Source of the DNA: Rikenellaceae bacterium
Lineage (GTDB): Bacteria > Bacteroidota > Bacteroidia > Bacteroidales > Rikenellaceae
Direction of reading: 5' to 3'
Length of the DNA stretch: 64,000 bases
Assembly: GCA_015059905.1 (NCBI GenBank)
Contig: SUZN01000004.1
Coordinates: 62,001 to 126,000, forward strand
Position numbers and translations under genes: made by a program. Below are positions 16,461 to 23,424 of this stretch, one piece after another; the first letter of the stretch is position 1, and each line of letters starts with the position of its first letter. The notes beneath the pieces are model-generated. The model ran no database searches. It saw nothing but the letters and a program-made list of their open reading frames with translations, and was not told where the DNA came from.

Positions 16461-18827
16461 ATGAAAATCAAGAATATTTTACTTTGCGGACTGTTGTCGC
16501 TCGTGAGCTTCAGCATCTCTGCGCAGAATGTAAGTGGTGTTGTCCGCGATGCATCGAACAACGAGCCATTGATTGGTGCTTCGGTCTATTGGCTGGGTAC
16601 AAATGTGGGTATCGGTACCGAGTTGGACGGAACGTATGAGCTGCACCGCGTGAAGGGTTACGATACGCTCGTTGCAGCCTATGTAGGTTACCAGAGCGAC
16701 ACTATTAAGGTCGAGGCTGGTGTGACGAATATTGATTTTGCCTTGAAGAGCGCAACCGAGATTGATGAGGTTGTTGTCGAGGGCACACTCGGTAACTATA
16801 TCAAGCACGACGGTATCCTGAAGGGCGAAACAATCTCGTTTGCTGGTCTTTGTAAGATGGCTTGCTGCTCGCTTGCTGAGAGTTTTGAGAACTCGGCTTC
16901 GGTGACGGTGGGTTATAGCGATGCAATCTCTGGCGCACGTCAGATTAAGATGTTGGGTCTTACGGGTACATATACCCAAATCCTGGATGAGAACCGTCCT
17001 ATTATGCGCGGTTTGAGCGCACCTTACGGCTTGAACTACACACCAGGTATGTGGCTTAACTCTATCCAGGTATCGAAGGGTGTATCTTCCGTAACGGCGG
17101 GTCACGAGGCTATCACGGGTCAGATAAATATGGAGCACCGCAAGCCTACCGATGAGGAGCGCCTGTTTGTAAACCTCTACTTCGATAGCGAGCTCCGCCC
17201 CGAGATTAACCTCTCGTCAGCTATTCCTTTGACTCACGACAAGCGACTCTCTACCGTTATCCTTGCTCATGGCTCAATGGATACGCAGTCGCACGATATG
17301 AACAAGGATGGCTTCCGCGATTTGCCCGAGACACGCCAGATTAACATCGCCAACAAGTGGCTCTATCAGGGCAAGGGTGGCGAGCAGTTGCGTTGGGGCT
17401 GGAAATATGTTGATGAGAACCGCTTGAGTGGAGAGAAGGCATACAAGAAGTCTATGCGCGAGGAGATGGAGCAGTCACTCTCTGTCTATGGCTCACATAT
17501 GGATAACACAGGTGTAAATGCCTACGTTAAGTTCGGTATGCCTGTGGGTGCATCGGTCTATGATGAGGCGGCAGATGAGGAGCTTCGCTCAAATATCGCA
17601 TTTGTGGCGGATTACAGCTACTTCAACGAGGATGCCTACTTCGGTTTGAACGACTACGATGGTCACGACCACGCGTGGTGGCTCAACTTTATGTACGCTC
17701 ACTACTTCTCTGCTCGCTCGTCAATGATTTTCGGTGCCTCGGCATCTATCACTAACAGCAACGAGAATATTCTAAATAAGGTGCCTACGTTGGGTGCGGG
17801 AGAGTCTGCTGTGCCTTCGTTTATGAGCTACGAGACCTACAACAAGATGCGTTACATCGAGCCAGGCTTGTATGCAGAATATACTTACAACGTGCCCGAA
17901 AAGTTCTCACTGGTGCTGGGTCTGCGTGGCGACTGGATGGGTGCAAAGAACAATTCTGACAAGCTGGATGGTGCAGCATCGTATGCGCCACACGAGTATT
18001 TCGCCCTCACACCACGCTCGCATATGCGCTGGAACATCACCCCTTCAACCGTATTGCGTCTCTCGGCAGGTTTGGGTTATCGCCGTGCAAGCATCTTTAC
18101 CGATAATATCTGGATGTTGGCTACGGGTCGTACGATTAACGTCACAGACCTCAACGACGACATCGAGCAGGCTCTCACAGCAGGTGGTAGCATTACGCAG
18201 TACCTGAAACTCGGTGGCTATGCCGATGCAACCATCAGCTTTGACTATTTCCGCACACAGCTCTACAACACCGTTTTGGCTGACCAGGAGTTTGGCGGTG
18301 ATTTGTTTGATAAGATTCAGGTATATAACACCGATGGAAAGTCGTTCTCTGATACCTATCAGGTTGATTTCCAGTGGACGCCTGTCAAGGGTCTGGATTT
18401 GTTCGCAACATACCGTTACACCAACGCAAAGGTTAGTGTTCTGCGCGATGGCGTGAGCCACCTTATCGAGCGACCACTCACAAGTCGTTATAAGACACTC
18501 TTGAATGTGCAGTATGCTACGCCTTACCGCCGTTGGGTATTTGATGTAACAGCGCAGTACAACGGTCCTATGCGCCGCCCATCGCTCGATGGCGACATTA
18601 CACGCACCGACCTTTCGCCTGCTTACCCAATGTTCTACGCGCAGGTGAGTCATAAGATTCGCGATGTGGAGGTTTATGTGGGTTGCGAGAATATCCTGGA
18701 CTATATGCAGGATGACCCAATCCTGAATCCTAACGACCCATTCTCGCCAGCGTTTAACTCGTCAAGCGTGTGGGGTCCGTTGATGGGACGTAAGTTCTAT
18801 ATTGGTTTGCGATACAACTTGTATTAA
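16461..18827 (+). CDS. TonB-dependent receptor with carboxypeptidase-regulatory-like domain, likely metal-related
   Basis: A 788-residue outer-membrane receptor. The signal peptide is MKIKNILLCGLLSLVSFSIS. Residues of about 22-105 are a CarboxypepD_reg-like domain (VSGVVRDASNNEPLIGASVY). The plug follows with an unusual CKMACC motif (C131, C135 and C136), then ISGARQIKMLGLTGTYTQIL and GVSSVTAGHEAITGQINMEH. The remainder is the beta-barrel, ending in RKFYIGLRYNLY. The Cys-rich plug is found in receptors sitting next to HMA proteins and suggests a metal or metallophore cargo (inference). I chose the ATG at 16461 because it opens the signal peptide; an ATG 20 codons earlier would prefix a non-signal stretch. 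It lies 72 bases after the His/Cys-rich gene, probably the same operon. Confidence 0.9.
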   Translation: MKIKNILLCGLLSLVSFSISAQNVSGVVRDASNNEPLIGASVYWLGTNVGIGTELDGTYELHRVKGYDTLVAAYVGYQSDTIKVEAGVTNIDFALKSATEIDEVVVEGTLGNYIKHDGILKGETISFAGLCKMACCSLAESFENSASVTVGYSDAISGARQIKMLGLTGTYTQILDENRPIMRGLSAPYGLNYTPGMWLNSIQVSKGVSSVTAGHEAITGQINMEHRKPTDEERLFVNLYFDSELRPEINLSSAIPLTHDKRLSTVILAHGSMDTQSHDMNKDGFRDLPETRQINIANKWLYQGKGGEQLRWGWKYVDENRLSGEKAYKKSMREEMEQSLSVYGSHMDNTGVNAYVKFGMPVGASVYDEAADEELRSNIAFVADYSYFNEDAYFGLNDYDGHDHAWWLNFMYAHYFSARSSMIFGASASITNSNENILNKVPTLGAGESAVPSFMSYETYNKMRYIEPGLYAEYTYNVPEKFSLVLGLRGDWMGAKNNSDKLDGAASYAPHEYFALTPRSHMRWNITPSTVLRLSAGLGYRRASIFTDNIWMLATGRTINVTDLNDDIEQALTAGGSITQYLKLGGYADATISFDYFRTQLYNTVLADQEFGGDLFDKIQVYNTDGKSFSDTYQVDFQWTPVKGLDLFATYRYTNAKVSVLRDGVSHLIERPLTSRYKTLLNVQYATPYRRWVFDVTAQYNGPMRRPSLDGDITRTDLSPAYPMFYAQVSHKIRDVEVYVGCENILDYMQDDPILNPNDPFSPAFNSSSVWGPLMGRKFYIGLRYNLY

Positions 18828-18832
18828 ACGTA

Positions 18833-19010
18833 TATAAAGAGGCGATTTTTGCGTTAAGTTCCTTTTGGTTGCTTCGCCATAGCAAAAAGTGTAAACACTC
18901 TTTGCTTATGGCTTAATCGCAACCTTACGCTTGCTTTCGAAATCCTCATTTACGCTTTAGTAAACTGCGGTTTCTCAAGCTTCTCAAGCCTTAAAATCTC
19001 ACTCTTTATA
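18833..19010 (+). repeat. Repeat family A copy 2, interrupted by an inner palindrome
   Basis: The outer arms TATAAAGAG and CTCTTTATA pair exactly, and the core is TTTACgctttaGTAAA (18949-18964). Between the left arm and the core there is an inserted palindrome (18857-18924) bounded by GGTTGC and GCAACC. This copy begins 6 bases after the TonB receptor stop. Confidence 0.85.
18857..18924. repeat. Inner palindrome nested in family A copy 2
   Basis: Arms GGTTGC / GCAACC enclose GCCATAGCAAAAAGTGT and its near-complement ACACTCTTTGCTTATGGC. The other family A copies have nothing at this place. Confidence 0.75.
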
Positions 19011-19034
19011 GACGTTTAGGAATATGAATTAAGA

Positions 19035-19069
19035 GTCATTGCAAGAAGTTTTAGCTTCGTGGCAATCTC
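19035..19069 (+). repeat. Repeat family B copy 2
   Basis: It starts GTCATTGCAAG and ends GTGGCAATCTC, as in the other copies. The middle is degenerate (AAGTTTTAGCTT). Confidence 0.75.
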
Positions 19070-19106
19070 AAAAAAGAAATTATAAACACTTAAAACTTAT
19101 ACAATT

Positions 19107-19412
19107 ATGAAAAAACTTATTATGCTCTGCCTGGTGGCAGTATTGGGTTTCGGTGTAGCTGATGCCGTAGCACAGAAGAAGGGTGGTAATGTAAAGACCA
19201 CAGTATTTGTAACCGACATCGACTGCGAGGGTTGCGCCAAGAAGGTTACAAACTCAATCCCATTCGTAAAGGGTGTTAAGGACGTTAAGGTTGATGTGCC
19301 TACAAAGACCGTTACTGTTACTTACGACGCTACGAAGAGCAACGATGCTGCGCTTATCAAGGCCTTCACCAAGATTAAGATTAAGGCACAGGTAGCACCC
19401 GCAAAGAAGTAA
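19107..19412 (+). CDS. Periplasmic heavy-metal-associated (HMA) domain protein
   Basis: A 101-residue exported protein. The signal peptide MKKLIMLCLVAVLGFGVADA is followed by one HMA (ferredoxin-like, CopZ/MerP-like) domain with the metal motif DCEGC (C40 and C43) and the typical FVKGVKDVKVDVPTKTVTVTYD. It should bind a soft metal such as Cu, Zn or Hg and hand it on in the periplasm. It stands 279 bases after the TonB receptor, separated by repeats of families A and B, and ends at a strong terminator; whether it shares the receptor's transcript is unclear. Family assignment is firm, the metal is not. Confidence 0.9.
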   Translation: MKKLIMLCLVAVLGFGVADAVAQKKGGNVKTTVFVTDIDCEGCAKKVTNSIPFVKGVKDVKVDVPTKTVTVTYDATKSNDAALIKAFTKIKIKAQVAPAKK

Positions 19413-19455
19413 TCCCATCCTAAATCCCTCAATAACCTTTTTTCTATAAAAGGTA

Positions 19456-19497
19456 AGGCTGCCCAACAGTTCTTGTTGCGGCAGCCTCGTTTTTTTT
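19456..19497 (+). terminator. Terminator after the HMA gene
   Basis: The stem AGGCTGCC / GGCAGCCT has an inner CAACA/TGTTG stem and is followed by a run of eight T. An A-rich stretch on the other side may let it serve the converging 59-residue gene too. Confidence 0.85.
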
Positions 19498-19514
19498 GTC
19501 TTTTCGCGTAAACC

Positions 19515-19694
19515 CTATTTTGCGGGCTCCCACTTGCAGCGTACAGGCGAAACGATAGCACCCTCCTCCTTGAGCTGCTTCATAGCCTTATCAACCTCCT
19601 TGCGGTCGATACCACTCAACTCTGCAATCTTACCTGCGTTCAGAGGCTCACCAGCACTCTTCATTGTCTCCAATACCTTCTCTTTTGTCTCCAT
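19515..19694 (-). CDS. 59-residue winged-helix (MarR-like) protein
   Basis: A short gene reading [20 protein letters not shown], then [20 protein letters not shown], and finishing [19 protein letters not shown]. It is a minimal winged helix: helix, turn-helix ([18 protein letters not shown]) and a short wing. Similar free-standing 60-residue proteins are common in Bacteroidota and are often annotated as transcriptional regulators, although DNA binding is not established. It follows the MBL hydrolase gene by 43 bases in the same direction, so the two probably share a transcript. I see no separate promoter box. Confidence 0.8.
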   Translation of the reverse strand: METKEKVLETMKSAGEPLNAGKIAELSGIDRKEVDKAMKQLKEEGAIVSPVRCKWEPAK

Positions 19695-19737
19695 AGTCTT
19701 GAAATTTAAATTGTTATCTATTTTGAAATCTCTTTAT

Positions 19738-20457
19738 TTACTCCATCGGAAAAACTCTCACATCGGTCACGCCCTCAAGCTCACGCTTTAGTTGCTCAAG
19801 GTCGGTTTTCTGCTCCACCTCGCCGTAGTGGTAGGGGTAGAAAATCTTTGGACGTATAGCCTTCACAGCCTCCACAGCCTGCTCTACGGTCATTGTGTAA
19901 GGCTGGTTTACAGGCAGGAACGCGATGTCAATATCCTTCAGTGCCATCATCTCTGGAGTAGGCTCCGTATCGCCCGCGATATAGATGCGTGTGCCGCTGT
20001 TGAGCGTAATCACGTAGCCACAATCCTCGCGCTCCTTTGGGTGGAAATCGGTGTGTCCTTCAGTGGTGTTGTATGCCGCTACCGCCTCAATCAAAATGCC
20101 ACCTTCAGCCTGTGCCTTCATACCTGGTGTCATCACCACAACTTCGCCATCAAAGGCTGCGGCTGTGGTCTTGTCGCAGATGATTGCGCTGTGGCGTGAG
20201 GTGATGTCATCCACCGCCGCACGGTCAAAATGGTCGTAGTGCGAGTGTGAGATTAAAACCACATCCGCTTTGGGTAGATGGGCATACTCGGCATACTCTC
20301 CGACAGGGTCGGTGTAGATGTGTTGCTCACCTACGGTGATGGATAAGCTGGCGTGCTTGAAGAATGTGAATGTTAAATCGTTACCTTCTCTATCTTGAAC
20401 GGTGTCGGTCGGGTATTTTGGCGTTTTCTTGCCTCCCAAAATTGAAAATATTGACAT
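19738..20457 (-). CDS. MBL-fold metal-dependent hydrolase, UlaG-like
   Basis: A 239-residue metallo-beta-lactamase-fold hydrolase. The metal motif is SHSHYDHFD, with an upstream FFKHASLSITVGEQHIYTDP strand, then YIAGDTEPTPEM and a late histidine in IFYPYHYGEVEQ. This arrangement resembles the UlaG/YtkL-like broad group of cytoplasmic hydrolases; no signal peptide is seen. The substrate is unknown. A TAnnTTTG box lies at 20518-20525 and the leader between it and the ATG contains a small CCTGC/GCAGG hairpin. It is first in a two-gene unit with the 59-residue winged-helix protein. Confidence 0.87.
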   Translation of the reverse strand: MSIFSILGGKKTPKYPTDTVQDREGNDLTFTFFKHASLSITVGEQHIYTDPVGEYAEYAHLPKADVVLISHSHYDHFDRAAVDDITSRHSAIICDKTTAAAFDGEVVVMTPGMKAQAEGGILIEAVAAYNTTEGHTDFHPKEREDCGYVITLNSGTRIYIAGDTEPTPEMMALKDIDIAFLPVNQPYTMTVEQAVEAVKAIRPKIFYPYHYGEVEQKTDLEQLKRELEGVTDVRVFPME

Positions 20458-20517
20458 AGTAAAATGTTTTAATTTTTTTCATCTTTTTGCCTGCTCTCGG
20501 CAGGGCGCCTATCAAGA

Positions 20518-20525
20518 CAAAGATA
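20518..20525 (-). promoter_or_regulatory. -7 box of MBL hydrolase gene
   Basis: The minus strand reads TATCTTTG, 60 bases before the ATG at 20457. Confidence 0.5.
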
Positions 20526-20652
20526 GTGATTAGAATCGAGAATATCAAATGCTTTGCCATATTTTGTTGTTTTTACCATCGGCGAGGTCGAATTGTTGAA
20601 AAATAAGTGGAAAAAATGCTCCGAAAATTTTGTGTGGCAGATTAAAAATGAG

Positions 20653-20660
20653 TAAATTTG
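20653..20660 (+). promoter_or_regulatory. -7 box of plsC-like gene
   Basis: TAAATTTG lies 31 bases before the ATG at 20692. Confidence 0.6.
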
Positions 20661-20691
20661 CAAGATGAATACCCATTAACAAAATTTTATT

Positions 20692-21432
20692 ATGTTATCA
20701 ATTTTATACTATCTGTTTACCCTGTTGCAGGTGACCGTTTTGTTTATCTTGTCGATAATTGTTTTGGTGGTAACTTACCCATTCGATAAGAGTCGTCGCT
20801 GGGTGCACGAGTGTTCGCGTTGGATATGCTGTATCCTCTATGGTGTGCCTCCATTTATCCGTCGCACGATAGATGGGGTGGAGAATATCGAAAAGGACAA
20901 GCCTTATGTGATGGTGATGAACCACAACTCGGGTTGCGATATTTTTGCCGCTTACAAGATTCCGCTTAACTTCCGCTGGGTATCCAAGCGTGAGGTTTTC
21001 CGCGTGCCATTTATGGGTTGGCTGTTGCCTATTCACGGCGATATTCCAATCGAGCGCGGTAATGCTGCCAAGGCTATGGAGAAGGTGTTGCGTGAGGGTA
21101 AGCTGTGGCTTGGTCGTGGTGTGAGTGTGGCTATCTTCCCCGAGGGAACACGCTCAAAGACTGGCGAGATGGGTCGTTTCAAGGCGGGAGCTTTCAACCT
21201 TGCTGCCGAGGCGGGTGTGGATATCCTGCCAATCGTGATGACAGGTACAAACGAGCTGTTTAACGGCTGGAAGGTTAATTGGCGCAACCGAGTTGCAATC
21301 CGTGTGCTGCCTGCGGTTAAGGCGGAGAGTGTGGCTGCAACCGATACCAAGGAGTTGATGCAGCAGGTACACGATACGATGGTGGATGCTTTGGCGCAGT
21401 TGCGCGAGGAGGTAAAGGCAGAGAAAAAATAA
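20692..21432 (+). CDS. plsC: 1-acyl-sn-glycerol-3-phosphate acyltransferase (PlsC family)
   Basis: A 246-residue membrane-associated acyltransferase that turns lysophosphatidic acid into phosphatidic acid. A hydrophobic N-terminal helix (residues of about 1-28) anchors it. Motif I is NHNSGCDIF (NHxxxxD), motif II is around HGDIPIERG, and motif III is FPEGTRSKTGEMGRFKAGAF, with a late IVMTGTNELF. Length is normal. It has its own -7 box and lies 91 bases before parE. Other lyso-lipid substrates, such as ornithine lipids, cannot be excluded. Confidence 0.9.
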   Translation: MLSILYYLFTLLQVTVLFILSIIVLVVTYPFDKSRRWVHECSRWICCILYGVPPFIRRTIDGVENIEKDKPYVMVMNHNSGCDIFAAYKIPLNFRWVSKREVFRVPFMGWLLPIHGDIPIERGNAAKAMEKVLREGKLWLGRGVSVAIFPEGTRSKTGEMGRFKAGAFNLAAEAGVDILPIVMTGTNELFNGWKVNWRNRVAIRVLPAVKAESVAATDTKELMQQVHDTMVDALAQLREEVKAEKK

Positions 21433-21523
21433 CCACTGTGTCAAAAAGTGACATTCTGAATATTTTACTTTGCAGCGTTGAATAGCTGAAGTTGAAGTGC
21501 TAAAGAAGATGTGCTAAAGAAAT

Positions 21524-23392
21524 ATGGCAAACGAAAAAAATATAAATCAAACTGCGGCGTACGATGATGACGCCATCAAAACCCTCTCTCCGCGTGAGCA
21601 CTTGCGTTTGCGCCCAGGAATGTATATTGGTAAGCTGGGCGATGGTACGCAGGCCGATGATGGTATCTATGTGCTCATCAAGGAGACCGTAGATAACTCC
21701 ATCGACGAGTTTATTATGGGCGCGGGTGATAAGATTGAAATCACCATCGAGGATAATGTTGTCATGGTGCGTGACTATGGTCGAGGTATTCCCCTCAAGT
21801 CGTTGTCGGCTGCCGTGAGTCAGATGAACACAGGTGGTAAGTATGAGGGCGACGCCTTCAAAAAGACCGTTGGTCTGAATGGTGTGGGTGTGAAGGCTGT
21901 GAATATGCTCTCCAGCGAGTTTACTGCTCGCTCGGTGCGTGATGGCGAGGCTCATACCGTAACCTTTGCGAAGGGTTTGGAGCTTACCGATAAGTGGGAG
22001 AGTGGCGTCGAGGAGCGCAACGGTACGATGATTCGTTTCCGTGTGGACGAGGAGATATTTGGTCAGTATAGTTACAATATGGACTATGTTGAGCAGATGG
22101 TTCGTAACTACACATACCTCAACCTCGGTCTGAAGATACGTCTCAACGGTCAGGAGTTCGTCTCAAAGAATGGACTTTTGGATTTGGTGAACGACAACCT
22201 CTCGGAGGAGCCTCTCTATCCGCCTATTTATCTCTCGGGTGAAGATATTGATGTGGTTATCACTCACGGCACGGGCTATGGCGAGAGCTACTATTCGTTT
22301 GTCAATGGTCAGTACACTCCGCAGGGCGGTACGCATCAGGCGGCATTCCGTGCCTCGGTGGCGAAGGTCGTGAAGGAGTTTTTGAAGAAGGACTACGACC
22401 CAGCCGATGTGCGTACTTCGATGATTGCGGCGGTGTCGGTGCGTATGAACGACCCTGTGTTTGAGTCACAGACAAAGATTAAGCTCGGCTCGAAGGAGAT
22501 TGCTCCAGGTGTGTCGATGCAGCAGTTTGTGGGCGACTTTTTGGCTACAAACCTCGATAACTACCTCCACAAGCATCCCGATACAGCACAGGTGATGCAG
22601 AAGAAGATTGCCGAGAATGAGAAGGCCCGCAAGGCTATCTCGGGCATCCAGAAGAAGGCTCGTGAGGTGGCGAAGAAGGTGGCGGTGAACAACCGTAAAC
22701 TGCGCGATTGTAAGGTGCACCTCACCGACAGCAAAAACCCTCTGGCAGAGAAGACGATGATTTTCATCACCGAGGGTTTGTCGGCGATGGGTCCTATCAC
22801 GATGAGTCGTGATGCGATGACACAGGCGGTGTTCTGTTTGCGTGGTAAGCCACTTAACTGCTATGGTCTTACAAAGAAGGTTGTCTATGAGAATGAGGAG
22901 TTCAACCTCCTGCAGGCGGCGCTCAATATCGAAGATGGTCTGGAGAATTTGCGCTTTAATAAGGTGATTATTGCAACCGATGCCGATGTCGATGGTATGC
23001 ACATCCGTCTGCTGATGACCTCGTTCTTTGTGCAGTTCTTCCCCGAGTTGATACGTTCAGGTCATTTGTATATCTTGCAGACTCCGTTGTTCCGTGTGAG
23101 AAACAAGAAGGAGAACTTTTATTGTTACTCGGAGGAGGAGCGTCAGAAGGCTTTGAAGAAGTGTGGCGCATCAGCCGAGATTACACGATTCAAGGGTCTT
23201 GGTGAGATTTCGCCCGATGAGTTCAAGGACCTCATTGGCGAGAATATGCGACTGGATAAGGTGCGCTTGACGAAAGATGACCCAATCAGCGATATGCTTG
23301 AGTTCTATATGGGTAAGAACACCTTTGAACGACAAGGATTTATCATCAACAACCTCCGCATCGAAGAGGATTTGGTCGATGAGGCTATATAA
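21524..23392 (+). CDS. parE: DNA topoisomerase IV subunit B (ParE)
   Basis: A 622-residue ATPase subunit of topoisomerase IV. The GHKL ATPase domain is seen in [17 protein letters not shown] (the N of the ATP-Mg site) and [14 protein letters not shown]. The TOPRIM domain follows, with [13 protein letters not shown] intact. The first TOPRIM motif, normally EGDSAGG, reads EGLSAMG here (E417, L419 and M422): the catalytic Glu is kept but Asp and a Gly are replaced. The pairing with parC 32 bases downstream and the distant gyrA identify it as ParE rather than GyrB. The ATPase, transducer and TOPRIM regions are otherwise complete, so loss of function is not implied. Confidence 0.92.
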   Translation: MANEKNINQTAAYDDDAIKTLSPREHLRLRPGMYIGKLGDGTQADDGIYVLIKETVDNSIDEFIMGAGDKIEITIEDNVVMVRDYGRGIPLKSLSAAVSQMNTGGKYEGDAFKKTVGLNGVGVKAVNMLSSEFTARSVRDGEAHTVTFAKGLELTDKWESGVEERNGTMIRFRVDEEIFGQYSYNMDYVEQMVRNYTYLNLGLKIRLNGQEFVSKNGLLDLVNDNLSEEPLYPPIYLSGEDIDVVITHGTGYGESYYSFVNGQYTPQGGTHQAAFRASVAKVVKEFLKKDYDPADVRTSMIAAVSVRMNDPVFESQTKIKLGSKEIAPGVSMQQFVGDFLATNLDNYLHKHPDTAQVMQKKIAENEKARKAISGIQKKAREVAKKVAVNNRKLRDCKVHLTDSKNPLAEKTMIFITEGLSAMGPITMSRDAMTQAVFCLRGKPLNCYGLTKKVVYENEEFNLLQAALNIEDGLENLRFNKVIIATDADVDGMHIRLLMTSFFVQFFPELIRSGHLYILQTPLFRVRNKKENFYCYSEEERQKALKKCGASAEITRFKGLGEISPDEFKDLIGENMRLDKVRLTKDDPISDMLEFYMGKNTFERQGFIINNLRIEEDLVDEAI

Positions 23393-23424
23393 GCAAGTAA
23401 CTAACCGAAAGAAAATCTACCTAA

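Noticed and set aside
16479..17138. 219-codon open frame antisense to the TonB receptor
   Set aside because: It overlaps the signal peptide, regulatory-like domain and plug of a clear receptor gene.
20469..20663. 64-codon minus-strand frame upstream of the MBL hydrolase
   Set aside because: It contains the promoter box of the MBL gene and has no protein-like composition; a shorter 36-codon version is equally unconvincing.
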